A DNA stretch of 64,000 bases from Pseudovibrio sp. JCM 19062 (GCA_001310715.1 BAXV01000004.1:77296-141295), one strand, 5' to 3'; shown: positions 30,911 through 43,086, counted from the stretch's first letter. A program made the numbers and translations. The notes: a model not told the origin generated them from the letters alone.

Positions 30911-31659
30911 CAGGCTTCCTCCCCGAGATAGGCTTCTCTGACCAGTGCACTGGCGCGTATTTCTTCGACAGAGCCTGACAGGATGGCAGCACCGCCCACC
31001 AGAACGGTGATGCGATCTGCCAGACGAAAGACAGCATCCATATCGTGTTCAATGAGCAGGATCGGAATTTCTGGCCGGATTTCCTCAAGGAATTCAGTGA
31101 GCTGGATTGATCCCGTAGGGCCAAGACCTGCCATGGGTTCATCCAGCAACAGGGCTTTGGGCTTGAGTGCGAGAGCGCAAGCCACCTCCACCTGACGGCG
31201 TTCGCCGTGAGATAGCTCGGAGACAGCGATATCTTCCCGCCCACCAAGACCGACCTTTTTGAGCCAGTTTCCGGCAGTTTCGCGTAGGCCCTGATCGGAT
31301 TTTGTTTGCTTCCAGAAGCGGAAGCTGGAGCCCTGACTGGCTTGAACGGAAAGCATTACATTGCGCCGCGCGCTGACTTCCATAGCCAGAGAAGAGACCT
31401 GAAAACTTCGTCCAAGCCCCTTGCGAGAGCGGCTGGCGACAGTTTCATTTGTGACGTCTTCGCCGTCCAGATAAATGGTGCCGCTGTCTGGTGTGATCCA
31501 GCCTGCTATCTGGCCAATGAGCGTTGACTTGCCAGCGCCGTTAGGTCCGATAAGGGCATGAATCTCATTAGGTTTCAGGTCCAGAGAGACGTTTTTAGTG
31601 GCCTGAAGAGCGCCAAAGGATTTGTGCAGGCCTTTGACTTCTAGAACGGGTTTAGTCAT
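30910..31659 (-). CDS. livG: ABC transporter ATPase LivG
   Basis: Intact, 249 residues from the ATG at 31659, with Walker A GPNGAGKST, signature LSHGERRQVEV (a slight variant), Walker B LLLDEPMAG and H-loop IEHDMDAV. The start overlaps the livM stop by 8 bases. It is the partner ATPase of LivF. Confidence 0.95.
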   Translation of the reverse strand: MTKPVLEVKGLHKSFGALQATKNVSLDLKPNEIHALIGPNGAGKSTLIGQIAGWITPDSGTIYLDGEDVTNETVASRSRKGLGRSFQVSSLAMEVSARRNVMLSVQASQGSSFRFWKQTKSDQGLRETAGNWLKKVGLGGREDIAVSELSHGERRQVEVACALALKPKALLLDEPMAGLGPTGSIQLTEFLEEIRPEIPILLIEHDMDAVFRLADRITVLVGGAAILSGSVEEIRASALVREAYLGEEA

Positions 31660-32675
31660 GTCGTGCCCTCCCTGCAATCATGCCCATAACGCCGCCGCGG
31701 GCGAAGAGAACGACGCCCAGCAAGGCCAGACCAAGCAGCAGTTGCCAGTGCTCGGTCCATTCGCCGATATAGGTTTCCAGCAGCACAAACAGTGCAGCGC
31801 CAATAACAGGGCCATAGAGACGCCCTACGCCGCCGAGAATGACAAACACCATGATCTCGCCGGAACGGTGCCAGGAGAGCATTGACGGGCCTACAAAGCC
31901 GTTTAACTCGGCAAACAGAGCGCCAGCAAGTCCCGTGATCATGGCGGAGATGACAAAACCGGTGAGTTTGATCGGAAACGGGTCAATGCCGGAAGTCGCC
32001 AATCGGGTCTCGTTCATACGTGCCGTTCCAAGAGCTGCGCCGAAGCGAGAGCCGGACAGGCGGGCGGAGACAAAGATGGCACCAAGCAAAAGGATAAAGC
32101 AGAGGAGGAAGAACGTCAGCGCATTTTCAGCATCCACCAATGGCACTTCGTTGCGCAGGTAGATGGAAAGCCCGTCTTCCCCGCCGTAGGTTGGCCAGGA
32201 AATGGCGAAGTAGTAGATCATCTGGCAAATGCCAGTGTGATCATGATGAAGTAGACGCCTTCGGTACGCAGGGAAATGGCACCGATTGCAAGGCTGCTAT
32301 GCCACACAGGACCATGGCAACAATCCAGATGATCAGCATCTGATTGGTGCCGGAAATTGCGAAAGGCATGGCCATGAAGAGGGTTTCTTCAAAGCTGTGA
32401 AACGCCGCAATACCAGTGGTGTAGCCGCCAATGCCAAAGAAAGCAGCGTGGCCGAAGCTGACCATTCCGCCTTGCCCGATGGCAAAGTTGAGACCCACAC
32501 CTGCGATAGCGAAGATGGTGATTAGGCTTGCCAGATTGACGTAGTAGTCCTCTCCGATGGAGGACGCCCACAATGGGAGAGCCAGCAGGATTGCCATAAC
32601 TGCGATGTTGACGATCGTCTCACGGTTCAGCTTTGGCATGGCAACGGGTTTAGGAGCAGTATCACTTCGCTGCAT
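31652..32675 (-). CDS. livM: ABC transporter permease LivM, one frameshift
   Basis: An inner-membrane permease with about ten hydrophobic segments. Conserved parts are AIGQGGMVSFGHAAFFGIGGY and, after a frame change near 32230, MVFVILGGVGRLYGPVIGA. About 341 residues, normal. It overlaps livH by 14 bases and livG by 8. Confidence 0.92.
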
Positions 32676-33581
32676 TGAAGAGCCCCTTTGGTTTTACGGC
32701 CAGAATGCCTGCCATCATCAGGTAGATAAGCATGGAAGATAGCGCAGCCCCAATGCTGTTTGCACTGGCGTTCTCCATGAAAACCTTCAGGATAATGGGC
32801 AGGAAAATGCGTCCCAGTGTATCCACGAGGCCAATCAGGATGGACCCGATGAGAGCACCCTTGATCGAGCCGATGCCGCCAATGACGATCACGACGAAGG
32901 CAGAATAAGAACGGGTTCGCCCATGCCGACTTGCACGGAGCGTAATGCCCCGACCAGTGCCCCGGACAGGCCCGCGATGGCTGCACCCAGCGCAAAGACG
33001 ATGGTGTAAAGCGTTTTGATATCAACACCTAAAGCAGCGATCATCTCACGGTCGCTTTCTCCAGCGCGGATACGCATGCCGAGGCGGGTTTTGGAAATGA
33101 GAAGGTAAAGCAGCACGGCAACGGCCAGTGCCGCCAGAATGATAAACAGGCGATAGATAGGATAGGCTTCCACGCCCGGTAGCGCTACGGTTCCAGTCAA
33201 TGCCTCAGGAATGTTGAGGTAGAGCGGCATGGAGCCGAACACCATGCGGGTGCCTTCAGAGAAAATAAGGATGAGCGCGAAGGTTGCCAGCACCTGATCC
33301 AAGTGATCGCGGTCATAAAGCCTGCGGATTACAAGCATCTCGATGAGTGCACCGGCCGCTGCTGCTCCCAGGACACCACCACCCAGACCAAGCCAGAAAG
33401 AGCCGGTCTGCTGTGTGATCCAAGCGCAACAAAAGGCTCCGACCATATAGAGCGAGCCATGAGCAAGGTTGATCAGGCCCATCACACCAAACACAAGCGT
33501 GAGGCCAGCTGCCATCAGAAACAAAGTGAGACCGAACTGCAGCCCGTTCAATATCTGCTCAAAAATCAAAGCTGCCGTCAT
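32662..33581 (-). CDS. livH: ABC transporter permease LivH, one frameshift
   Basis: Hydrophobic protein with the LivH signatures FGVMGLINLAHGSLYMVGAF and IVIGGIGSIKGALIGSILIG. The frame changes near 32900, in AFVVIVIGG. About 306 residues, normal. It forms the membrane channel with LivM. Confidence 0.92.
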
Positions 33582-33631
33582 AACGATATTCCCGAGGCTT
33601 CTTTTTGACTATCAAATCAGTATGAGAGGAA

Positions 33632-33660
33632 CAGCGGGGGAGGATTAGGCTCCCCCGCTG
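33632..33660 (-). terminator. Intra-operon hairpin between livK and livH
   Basis: CAGCGGGGGAG and CTCCCCCGCTG form a perfect 11-base GC-rich stem with a 7-base loop. It lies 28 bases after the livK stop in the transcription direction. No T-run follows, so it probably stabilises livK mRNA or reduces read-through, giving more binding protein than permease. Confidence 0.65.
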
Positions 33661-33688
33661 ATTAGTAATTTTATTTCAACAAGTTGGC

Positions 33689-34826
33689 TTAGTTCAACCG
33701 GCACTCGGATGCATAAACATCCTGATGGTCTTTGATGGCGACACCAATGATTTTGTTGGTGACCTGACCCTCTTCTTTCACCACTTCACGAACGTAGATG
33801 TCCTGAATTGGGTGGTTGTTGTTGCCGAACTTGAAGTCGCCGCGCACTGACGCAAAGTCTGCTTGTTTCAGCTGCGCGGAAGGCATCCTTGTCGCTGACG
33901 TCGGCCTTTTTCATGGCGGACAGGATCAGGTTTGCAGCGTCATAGCCCTGCGAAGCGTAAAGGGATGGCAAGCGGCCATAAGCTTCTTGGAAGCCTTTGA
34001 CGAATCTGACGTTCACTTCGCTTTCAATATCCTTGCCCCACTGGGAGGAGTTTGCAACGCCAAGTGCTGCTTCTCCGATTGCAGGCAAAATATCCTGCGA
34101 GAAGGAGAAGGCCGGCCCCATGACAGGGATATCAACGCCGGACTGGGCGTACTGCTTCATGAACGAAATGCCCATGCCGCCCGGTAGGAAGAAGAAGACG
34201 CTGTCAGCGCCAGAAGCACGGATTTGTGCGATTTCTGCTGCATAATCATCCTGACCGAGCTTGGTGAATAGTTCACCTGCCAACTCGCCTTTGTACAGGC
34301 GCTTGAAGCCGTTCAGAGCGTCTGTGCCAGCCGGGTAGTTTGGTGCCAGAATGAAGGTCTTGTTGTAGCCTGCCTTGTTGGCGTGCGAGCCCATGGCTTC
34401 GTGCAGGTTGTCGTTCTGCCATGCCACGTTGAAGTAGTTCTCGTGACAGGCTTTACCCGCCAGCGCAGAAGGCCCTGCATTGGGGCTGATGTAAAGGGTC
34501 CCTTTGCGGGTTGCCGCAGGAACCACAGCCATAGCCAGGTTGGACCAGATGATCCCGGTCAGGATATCAACCTTGTCTTTTTGAATGAACTTGTCTGCCA
34601 GTTTCTTGGCAACGTCCGGTTTGCGGGCGTCGTCTTCAATAAGCAGTTCCACATCGGTGGCACCTGCTTGTTTCAAAGCGAGCTCAAAACCATCACGAAC
34701 GTCAATGCCAAGCGTGGAACCTCCCCCTGACAGGGTGGTGATCATGCCAATTTTAACATCTGCTTGCGCCACTCCGGCGGTGCAACACAAGAGGGCAGCT
34801 ACTCCGGCTGAAACGAATTTCTTCAT
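33689..34826 (-). CDS. ABC transporter substrate-binding protein (LivK/aromatic acid type), one frameshift
   Basis: A cleavable signal peptide (SAGVAALLCCTAGVAQA-DVKIG) is followed by a type I periplasmic binding fold: GGGSTLGIDVRDGFELALKQ, AGYNKTFILAPNYPAG and SGADSVFFFLPGGMG. The frame breaks near 33885 and the end reads DHQDVYASECRLN. About 378 residues. It is related to binding proteins for aromatic acids rather than classic leucine-binding proteins, but ligand assignment is inference. Its start overlaps the ligase stop by 4 bases. Confidence 0.92.
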
Positions 34827-36469
34827 ATTAGTTCCCCTGATTTATCCTCGACCGACTGTTCCTTCAGGCGGAATCTTTGAATCTTGCCAGTCGTGGTTTT
34901 TGGTAGCGAATCTACCAGTTTAAGTGAACGAGGGTACTTATAAGGCGCTATTGCGGATTTTACATAGTCCTGAAGACGTTTGATCACATCTGCGTCCTGC
35001 GGGTGGTCCTCCACCAGCACCACATGCGCTTCAACAATCTGTCCCCTGTCCTCATCAGGCACACCTATTACGGCACACTCGGCCACCTCCGGGCTGCTTA
35101 AAAGAGCAGCCTCGACTTCCGGTCCAGCCACATTGTAGCCGGATGTGACAATCATATCGTCGGCGCGGGCTGCGAAGTGGAAATAGCCGTTCTCATCCTG
35201 AGAGAAGGCATCTCCTGTCAAATTCCAGCCGTCACGCACATATTTCTGCTGCCGGTCATCTTGCATATACCGGCATCCGGTTGGTCCTCTCACGGCAAGT
35301 TTGCCAATGGTACCGCGAGGGACTTCGCTCATGTGCTCATCAACCACCTTTGCCGAATAACCTTTGATCACGCGGCCCGTGGTGGCTGGCATGGCATCTC
35401 CCAGATGGTTGGAGATAAAGATGTGCAACATCTCCGTTGCGCCAATGCCATCCAGCATGGGAATGCCAGTTTTTGCCTGCCACTGTTCGAAGACAGGTGC
35501 GGGCAGTGTTTCGCCTGCCGAGACTGCTATGCGAAGTGAGGACAGGTCTGCGCCCTCATCCATTGCCGCCATCATGGCACGGTATGCTGTAGGTGCGGTG
35601 AACGAGATGGTTGCCTTGTAGGTCTCAATAATCTCAATGAGTTGCTGTGGTCCCGCCGTCTCTAACAGGGTTGCTGTTGCGCCAAAGCGCAGCGGGAAGA
35701 TTGCCAGTCCGCCGAGGCCGAAGGTGAAGGCCAGTGGTGGGCTGCCAACGAAGACGTCCGACGGCGTGACATTCAGCACCTCATTTGCGTAAGCATCTGC
35801 GATGATGAGCAGATCGCGGTGGTAGTGCATGGTTGCCTTGGGCTTTCCGGTGGTACCGGATGTAAAGCCCAGCAGACAGACATCGTCCCGGCCTGTTTTT
35901 ACTGCCTCAAACTGCACCGGCTTTGACAGTGCGATCTGATCCAGCTCCCCAGCAAAGTTGGCCGTGCCGTCAAAGCTTATGATCTTGCTCAGATGATCGT
36001 TCTGCTCAAGGCAGAGTTCGAGCTCCTCCATGAGCCGGAGATCACACAGGGCCAGCTTGATCTCGGCCTTGTCGATGATCTGGCCCAGCTCGCCTGCACG
36101 CAGCATTGGCATGGTGTTGACCACGACCGCACCAGCTTTGGTGGCTGCCAGCCAGCATGCGACCATTGCAGGATTGTTGGCAGAGCGGATGAGAACGCGG
36201 TTGCCCGGTTCCAGCCCGTAATCTTGCTGCAGGGTCAGAGCGATGCGGTTCGTCCAGTCCGCAAGTTCTTTGTAGGTGCGTTTCCTGCCATTGCCGATGA
36301 GTGCAATGTTGTCACCAAAGCCACGCTCGACCATCTTGTCGGTGAGCTCTACAGCGGCGTTGATGTAGTCTGGGTACTCAAATCCCTCCAGCTGGAAAAC
36401 TGGCTGCTGATCAACCGGTGGCAGCCTGTCCCTTGTGAAGGTGTCCTTGTGTCCGCTTGGTCCCAGCAT
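34823..36469 (-). CDS. Aryl-CoA ligase, 2-aminobenzoate-CoA ligase-like
   Basis: Intact, 548 residues. AMP-binding motif [15 protein letters not shown], then [20 protein letters not shown] and the C-terminal [11 protein letters not shown] lysine. The benzoate/2-aminobenzoate-CoA ligase subgroup is suggested by [13 protein letters not shown] and by the operon. It activates the aromatic acid to its CoA thioester at the expense of ATP to AMP. It lies between the transporter and the acyl-CoA dehydrogenase, next to a 2-aminobenzoyl-CoA monooxygenase/reductase gene. Confidence 0.9.
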   Translation of the reverse strand: MLGPSGHKDTFTRDRLPPVDQQPVFQLEGFEYPDYINAAVELTDKMVERGFGDNIALIGNGRKRTYKELADWTNRIALTLQQDYGLEPGNRVLIRSANNPAMVACWLAATKAGAVVVNTMPMLRAGELGQIIDKAEIKLALCDLRLMEELELCLEQNDHLSKIISFDGTANFAGELDQIALSKPVQFEAVKTGRDDVCLLGFTSGTTGKPKATMHYHRDLLIIADAYANEVLNVTPSDVFVGSPPLAFTFGLGGLAIFPLRFGATATLLETAGPQQLIEIIETYKATISFTAPTAYRAMMAAMDEGADLSSLRIAVSAGETLPAPVFEQWQAKTGIPMLDGIGATEMLHIFISNHLGDAMPATTGRVIKGYSAKVVDEHMSEVPRGTIGKLAVRGPTGCRYMQDDRQQKYVRDGWNLTGDAFSQDENGYFHFAARADDMIVTSGYNVAGPEVEAALLSSPEVAECAVIGVPDEDRGQIVEAHVVLVEDHPQDADVIKRLQDYVKSAIAPYKYPRSLKLVDSLPKTTTGKIQRFRLKEQSVEDKSGELI

Positions 36470-37623
36470 TTCTCCCCCCCTGAGAAAGCAATTGCCTTGC
36501 TACTATGATTTTTTTGAACATCAGATGCGCCTTCGTAAATGCGAAGAGCTCTGATTTCGCGATAAAGTTTTTCGACAGTGTTACCCGAACGGACGCCCTC
36601 GCCTCCGTGAATTTGCACGGCCTTGTCAATAACTTGCTGAGCCTGATCTGTCGCAAACTGCTTTGCCATGGCGGCCTCGCGGGAAACCCGTGGTGCTCCC
36701 ATGTCTTTCGTCCACGCAGCGCGGTAAATCAGGAGTGCAGAGGCATCAATATCGATTGCCATTTCTGCCAGATGGCCTTGCACCATCTGCATATCTGCCA
36801 GCACACCGTCCCCCAGTTTGCGGGTGGTTGCGCGGGCAAGGGCTTCTTCCAGTGCGCGGCGGGCAAAGCCAAGAGCGGCAGCGCCCACAGTGCAGCGGAA
36901 GACGTCTAGAACCGACATTGAGATCTTGAAGCCTTCTCCAGCTCCTCCAATGCGGTTTGCAGCAGGAATACGCAGCTGCTTGAAGCCCAACCGCGCAAGC
37001 GGATGGGGGGCCATCACATCCAGACGCTCCTCAATGGTCAGTCCGGGTGTATCTGCTGGCACGATGAAGGCACTAATGCCTTTGGCTCCCGGTGCTTCGC
37101 CCGTCCTTGCGAAGACAACGTAAAGACCAGCAATTCCGCCGTTGGAAATCCAGGTCTTCTCGCCATTGAGCACATATTCATCGCCATTGCGGATGGCTGA
37201 AAGTTCAATATTTGCCACATCTGAGCCAGAGTCAGGCTCAGTCAGAGCAAATGCAGAAAGGGTTTGGCCTGCTCTGGTTTTGTTTAGCCACTGCTGCTGT
37301 TCTGGTGTGCCGAACAGGCTGATGGCACCTGTTCCGAGGCCCTGCATGGCGAAGGCGAAATCTGCCAGACCGTCGTGACGGGCCAGTGTTTCGCGCATGA
37401 TGCAAAGGCTGCGTACATCCAGCGGTTTGGGATCGGCTGGATCGACTGCAGTGAGTTTTAGGAAACCGGCGGTGCAAGATCGTTGACGAGCTTGATGCAG
37501 GCGGCATCCATGTCCGAGTGGTCTGCGGGTAGGTTCTTGCAGCACCAGTCTTCAATAGCTTCGGCCAGCTCTCGGTGTTTTTCTTCAAAAAAACGGCCAT
37601 GTGAGGAAGGTGGTATCTGCCAT
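36411..37623 (-). CDS. Acyl-CoA dehydrogenase, split
   Basis: Conserved parts are [38 protein letters not shown] and [15 protein letters not shown] (catalytic-loop region). Frames change near 37577 in a T-run, near 37480, and near 36510. The exact stop is uncertain because of a G7 run near 36475; the frame continuing through [10 protein letters not shown] ends at 36411 and overlaps the ligase by 59 bases. ATG 37623 directly follows the hydratase stop (TAAATG). The FAD enzyme introduces a double bond in the ring-cleaved acyl-CoA. Confidence 0.88.
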
Positions 37624-38445
37624 TTACGCGCCCTCAAAGACCGGTTTTTCTTTTGCAATGAATGCCTTATAGGCGGTTTCGAAGTCTTTGGTCTGCATAC
37701 AGATGGCTTGCGCCTGCGCTTCCGCTTCGATGGCCTGTTCCAGACCCATGTTCCATTCCTGATTGAGCTGGGTCTTGGTGATGCCGTGAGCAAAGTTTGG
37801 CCCTGCGGTGATGCGCTGTGCCATGCGGATCGCATCTGCCTCCAATGTTTCAGAGGTGGACATGGAGTTGAAGTAACCCCAGCGGTAGCCCTCTTCTGCA
37901 CTCATGGAGCGGCCTGTATAGAGCAACTCGGCTGCCCGTCCCTGCCCGATAATGCGTGGGAGGATTGCGCAGGCTCCCATGTCGCAGCCGGCCAGACCCA
38001 CACGGGTGAAGAGGAACGCGGTTTTGGTCTCTGGTGTGCTGATGCGCAGATCAGAGGCCATGGCCATGATTGCGCCTGCTCCTGCACTGATGCCGTCCAC
38101 TGCGGAGATGATTGGTTTGGAGCAATTGATCATTGCTTTGACCAGATCGCCTGTCATGCGGGTGAACTTCAGCAGATCCTTCATATCCATCGAAACAAGC
38201 GGGCCGATAATCTCGTGGACATCGCCCCCTGAGCAGTAATTGCCTTCGTTTGAGGCGATCACGACCGCATTGACGTCATCTGCATAGGCCAGATTGCGGA
38301 ACGTATCGCGCAGCTCGGCGTAGCTTTCAAAAGTCAGCGGATTTTTGCGATCTGGCCGGTTCAGCTTGATGACAGCGACATCACCTTCCATTTGCCATAG
38401 AAAATGCTTTGGCTGCAAATCCGCCATTTTGTAGGTGGTTAGCAT
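37624..38445 (-). CDS. Enoyl-CoA hydratase/isomerase family protein
   Basis: Intact, 273 residues from ATG 38445, which shares a base with the upstream marR stop (TAATG). Oxyanion-hole segments [10 protein letters not shown] and [16 protein letters not shown] are present, and [18 protein letters not shown] holds the active-site region. In the aminobenzoate-CoA pathway a hydratase family member opens or hydrates the reduced ring. Which step it catalyses here is inferred. Confidence 0.9.
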   Translation of the reverse strand: MLTTYKMADLQPKHFLWQMEGDVAVIKLNRPDRKNPLTFESYAELRDTFRNLAYADDVNAVVIASNEGNYCSGGDVHEIIGPLVSMDMKDLLKFTRMTGDLVKAMINCSKPIISAVDGISAGAGAIMAMASDLRISTPETKTAFLFTRVGLAGCDMGACAILPRIIGQGRAAELLYTGRSMSAEEGYRWGYFNSMSTSETLEADAIRMAQRITAGPNFAHGITKTQLNQEWNMGLEQAIEAEAQAQAICMQTKDFETAYKAFIAKEKPVFEGA

Positions 38446-38926
38446 TATCTGGTCTCCCTCTCCCATTCGCTGGCAAACACCTTCAAGGTTTCGGCCAGAG
38501 TTTCGGCCTCTTGAGGCGAAAAGCTCGAGAGCAGCTCGTTGACCCACTCACGATGCTGGTTGCCATTTGTTCGAAATTTTCGCGACCTGTCTTGGTGAGA
38601 AGAACAACGGAGGTCCGCCGATCGCCATCTCTCAAGGTGCGGTGGACCAGACCGTCCGTCGTTAAGCGGTCTATAAGACCGGTGATATTCCCGTTGGATA
38701 CCATCAGGTATTTCGAGAGCTGGGACATAAGCATGCCCTCCGGCTCGCGGTAAAGCGCTGCCATTACGTCAAAGCGTGGCAGCGTTACGTTGTAGGTGGT
38801 GCGTAGCCGTTCGCGCAGTTCGCCTTCAATGGCGCGGGAGGCGCGGAGCAATCTCAGCCAGAGGCGCACTCTGGATCGATCATCGTTTGCGGTGTCTGAC
38901 TTGAACACTTCCTGTGAGGCTGTCAT
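38445..38926 (-). CDS. MarR-family regulator inside the aromatic catabolism operon, one frameshift
   Basis: The winged helix includes [33 protein letters not shown] and [13 protein letters not shown], the MarR DNA-binding and wing segments. The frame changes near 38560; the C-terminus then reads [20 protein letters not shown]. About 160 residues, normal. The start overlaps the SDR stop (ATGA). MarR proteins of aromatic acid operons are often repressors released by the CoA thioester, so this is the likely local regulator. Confidence 0.9.
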
Positions 38927-39673
38927 TGGGTTTCGCCTCCGGAGATCGAAATGGCCTGCCCTGTCACGGAACGGCACCATCGCTGATGAGCCAAGCTACG
39001 GCTGCGGCAACTTCGTCCGGCTGGATGAAACGCTGCTGTGGTTGGTGCTGTAGAGTGCTGCGCGGGCTTTTTCTTCGTCCATTCCGGTTTTTTGCATGAT
39101 GTTGTCTATTGATCGTTGCAACATTGGGGTTTGTGTGTACCCCGGACACACTGCATTGACCGTGAACGGTTTGCTGGCAAGTTCGAGTGCAAGTGATCTG
39201 ACCATGCCAACTATGCCGTGTTTGGCGGCGCAATAGTGCGCTACATACGGATAGCCGCGCAAACCTGCGATAGATGCAATGGCAATCAAGCGCCCGTACT
39301 CCTGCCCTTTCAAGTTCTGCATGCCCTTTTGGAAAGTCAGGAATGTACCAGTCAGATTGACGTCCAGCATACGCTGGAAGCTTTCCAGTTCCATCTTTGC
39401 AAACGGTGCAGAATCTGCAGCTCCGGCATTGGCAATCACAATATTGACCGGACCATGTGCTTGTGTTGCCTTTTCAAACATTTGCGCCACAGAATGCTCA
39501 TCGGTCACGTCTGCTGTGACTGCATGAATGCGGCTGTTTGCGCTTGCAATAAGATCAAGCGGTTCTGGTCTGCGTCCAGCGATTGTGACTTTTACGCCGG
39601 TCTCAGCGAGATGGCGGGCACTTTCAGCGCCTACGCCAGTTCCGCCGCCAGTTATGAGTGCATGCTTTTCCAA
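38923..39673 (-). CDS. Short-chain dehydrogenase/reductase, probable 3-hydroxyacyl-CoA dehydrogenase, split
   Basis: TGGGTGVGAESARHLAE is the cofactor-binding motif, NAGAADSAPF the NAG motif, and YCAAK the catalytic YxxxK. The frame changes near 39060, then again near 38965, where the end is [14 protein letters not shown] as in hydroxyacyl-CoA SDRs. About 250 residues. It follows the monooxygenase gene by 11 bases. It probably oxidises the hydroxyacyl-CoA made by the hydratase. Confidence 0.87.
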
Positions 39674-39684
39674 ACGATTTTTCC

Positions 39685-41978
39685 TTACACCCGAACTTTC
39701 ATGGTCTCTGCGCGTTCTGCGAGACGGTAGAGCTGATCACGACCCGCATGATATGGTTCGGGCCAGTAAACGCCTTTGTCACCAAGCTCTGCGGCAGCAT
39801 GCAGTGTCCAGTATGGGTCAGACAGATGCGGGCGCGCCAGACACACGAGATCAGCGCGGCCAGCCATGAGGATGGAGTTGACGTGATCGGGCTCGTAGAT
39901 GTTGCCGACTGCCATCGTCTTTATACCTGCATCATTTCGAATGCGGTCCGAGAAAGGTACCTGAAACATGCGGCCATACACGGGCTGGGCGCGGGTGCTG
40001 GTCTGGCCTGCGGAGACATCACAGATATCGACCTGGGCAGCATCAAGCATCTTCGCGATCTCGACTGCTTCATCGGCGGTGAGGCCTTCATCTTCCACCC
40101 AGTCGGTTGCGGAGATACGTACGGACATGGGCTTTTCCTGTGGCCAAACCTCGCGCACCGCTTTGATGACTTCCAGCGGGTATCTCATGCGGTTTTCCAG
40201 TGAACCGCCGTATTCGTCCTCACGTTTGTTGGTGAGCGGCGAAATGAAGGAGGACAGGAGATATCCGTGTGCGCAGTGCACCTCGACCATGTCGAAGCCA
40301 GCGGCATTTGCCATTTTCGCTGCGCTAACGAACTCCTGTTTCACGCGATCCATGTCCGTGCGGTCCATTTGCTTTGGTATCTGATTGCGTTCGGACCAAG
40401 CGATTGGAGAAGCTGCAAGAAGTGGCCAGTTGCCATCTTTCAAGGGTGCGTCCAGCTCTTCCCAGCCGCGCTGCGTGGAGCCCTTGGGGCCTGCATGGCC
40501 GAGCTGGCAGCAGACCTTTGCATGGCTGTACTCGTGGATAAAGTTGGTGATGCGCTGCCAAGCGGTCTGGTGTTCTGGTGCATAAAGGCCCGGGCATCCT
40601 GGCGTGATGCGGCCTTGTGCGCTGACGCAGGTCATCTCCACCACCACCATACCAGCTCCGCCTTTGGCGCGTTCGCCGTAGTGGGCCAGATGCCAGTCGT
40701 TGATGGTTCCGTTCGCTGCTTTGTACTGGGCCATTGGAGAGACAACCACGCGGTTGTTGAGTTCCATCTCCGCAGTTTGAATGGGGCAAACATGGGTGGG
40801 CGCGGTGCGTTGTCAGTGTCTGATACACCGGCCTGATTTTGAAACCAGCCTTCTGCTGTGCCAACCATTCGGCGTCGCGCTCACGTAGGTTTTCGTGGGA
40901 AATACGCTGGGAGCGGGTCAGCAGCGAGTAGTTGAACTGGACCGGGTCCAGTTGAAGGTAGCGCTCGACATTTTCAAACCATTCCAGAGAGTTGCGGGCA
41001 GCAGACTGAAGCTTGAGAACTTCGGTACGGCGCTCATCCTCGTATTTTTGGAAAGCATCTTGAATGGAGTTTTCGCTGTGCAGGTAGTTGGCAAGCGCAA
41101 TCGCGCTTTCCATGGCAAGTTTGGAGCCTGAGCCGATTGAGAAGTGTGCGGTTGCGGCGGCATCTCCCATGAGCACGAGGTTCTCGTGGGACCACTTTTC
41201 GCAGAGTACCCGTGGGAAGTTGATCCATGCGGAGCCACGAATGTGGCTGGCGTTGGTCATCAGCTCATGCCGCGAGGTGCTTTTCGAAAATCTTTTCGCA
41301 GGTCCGGCAGGAGTCTGTCTGACTCATATCGCCAAAACCGAATGCCTCGTAGGTCTCTTCTGAACACTCTACGATGAACGTGGCGGTGTTATCGTCAAAC
41401 TGATAAGCGTGCGCCCAAACCCAGCCGTGCTCGGTTTCTTCAAAGATGAAGGTGAAGGCATCACCGAATTTCTGGTGGGTGCCGAGCCAGACGAACTTAC
41501 ATTTTCGCGTGTCGATGTCCGGTTTGAAGACTTGCGCAAACTCGGTGCGGCTGGTGGAGTTAAGGCCGTCAGCTGCAACAACGAGATCGTAGTCATTCAT
41601 GAATTCTTTGGCGCTGGTGTAGTTGCGCTCAAACTCCATATGGATACCAAGCTCACGGGCACGGTCCTGAAGGAGGAGCAGCAGTTGCTTGCGGCCGATG
41701 CCGCAGAAGCCGTGACCACTTGAGATATGACAGGTGTCTCTGTAGTGAACCGCAATATCATCCCAATAGGCAAAGTGGGCGCGGATGGCTTCTGCACTCT
41801 TTTCGTCGTTTGCCTTGAAGTTCTCGAGCGTCTCATCAGAAAGAACCACGCCCCAGCCAAAGGTGTCGTCAAACTTATTCCGCTCGATGACAGTGACCTC
41901 GTGTTGAGGATCACGCAGCTTCATGCTGATTGCGAAATAAAGACCTGCCGGACCGCCTCCGAGACATGCGACTTTCAT
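39685..41978 (-). CDS. 2-aminobenzoyl-CoA monooxygenase/reductase (or salicylyl-CoA 5-hydroxylase type) fusion, split
   Basis: The N-terminal half is a class A flavin monooxygenase ([42 protein letters not shown]). The C-terminal half is an old-yellow-enzyme-type reductase ([29 protein letters not shown]). This fusion is typical of aminobenzoyl-CoA monooxygenase/reductase and salicylyl-CoA 5-hydroxylase. Frames change near 41265 and 40800. About 764 residues, the normal length. The enzyme hydroxylates and then reduces the aromatic ring without ring-cleaving dioxygenase. It is the first gene of the operon; the 292 bases upstream hold only AT-rich promoter-like sequence. Confidence 0.9.
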
Positions 41979-42270
41979 TGCTCTTTCCCCCCTTAGGCTG
42001 CGGATGCCTAATTCAATCTGGGGCAAGCGTGACAGGTTTTCAAAAGTATTTCAAATATAAAATATCTAAGTATGAAATATATAAAGCAACACCTGAATGA
42101 GTATCAACCTGTTGTATTTTATGCGTTGATTATTGTTTGGAGGTATACTGGATAAAGAGGTTTGGAAAAACAGGGATCATGCGCTCGTCACTGAAATATC
42201 TATATCAGCATAAAATGCGGAGGTCTGACAAGCGCTGATTCTGTGTGAATCCGAGAAGAATGCGAGGGCC

Positions 42271-43086
42271 TCAGGCCGTCGCATGTGCAGGAAATTCGAT
42301 GGTGCGACCATCAAAGGCCGGAGACACATTCTCAGGCAGTTCTGATTTTAACTGCTGGTAATCCAGATCGCAGTGCAAGTTGGTGAGGATGGCCTTGTTC
42401 GGTTTCAGCTTACCAATCCACTCCAGCGCATCATCGACGCAGAAATGGCTCTGGTGCGGTTTACGGCGCAGTGCGTCGACGATCCACGTATCCAGCCCTG
42501 CAATGCATCGATACTGCTTTCCGGGATATCCTTGAGGTCCGGGGTGTAGGCCAGATCCTGAAAGCGGAAGCCCAGTGCATCAATATCGCCGTGATTGACC
42601 TTAAACGGCAGAGCGGTGATTGTCCCCCCTGCTCCGTCGATGGTGACAGGTGTGCCGTCAATAAGTCTATTCTCGGTCAGGATTGGCGGGTAGCCCGAGC
42701 CGGAGGGGTGGCAAAGCAATAGTCGAAGGCGGAACGGACGCGCTTTGAGGTAAACTCGTCCAGATACACCGGCACCTTGGCGCGTTGCATCAATGCAAAG
42801 AAGCGCAGATCATCAATGCCGTGCAAATGGTCAGCGTGTGCATGGGTGTATAGAACAGCATCGACCTTCGTGACACCAGCGCAGAGCATTTGCTCGCGCA
42901 AATCAGGTCCGGTATCAATGACAATGGTGGTTGTCCCGTTTTCGGAGAACCGCTGAACCAGAAGTGCGCATCTCAGGCGACGGTTTCTAGCTCGTTGGGG
43001 TCACACTCGCCCCAATCGCCGCCAATTCTTGGTACGCCGGTTGATGAGCCGCAGCCCAGAATGGTGACCTTTAAATTGCTGGTCAT
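42271..43086 (-). CDS. MBL-fold metallohydrolase (PhnP/RNase Z-like), split
   Basis: The N-terminus VTILGCGSSTGVPRIGG and metal motif HAHADHLHG define the family; DTGPDLREQ and the C-terminal NLHCDLDYQQL segment are present. Frames change near 42985, 42700 and 42470. About 270 residues. Alphaproteobacteria often carry this gene beside tatD. It is a cytoplasmic zinc hydrolase, perhaps acting on cyclic phosphodiesters; the substrate is unknown. Confidence 0.85.

Noticed and set aside
30228..31247. 339-codon open frame covering livF and half of livG
   Set aside because: The first half is livG read in the wrong frame joined to livF by an indel. LivG is intact in another frame and LivF has its own start at 30910.
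40325..41260. Long open frame whose end runs past the monooxygenase into basic, low-complexity sequence
   Set aside because: The last part is the reductase half read out of frame after an indel near 40800; the true continuation is in another frame.
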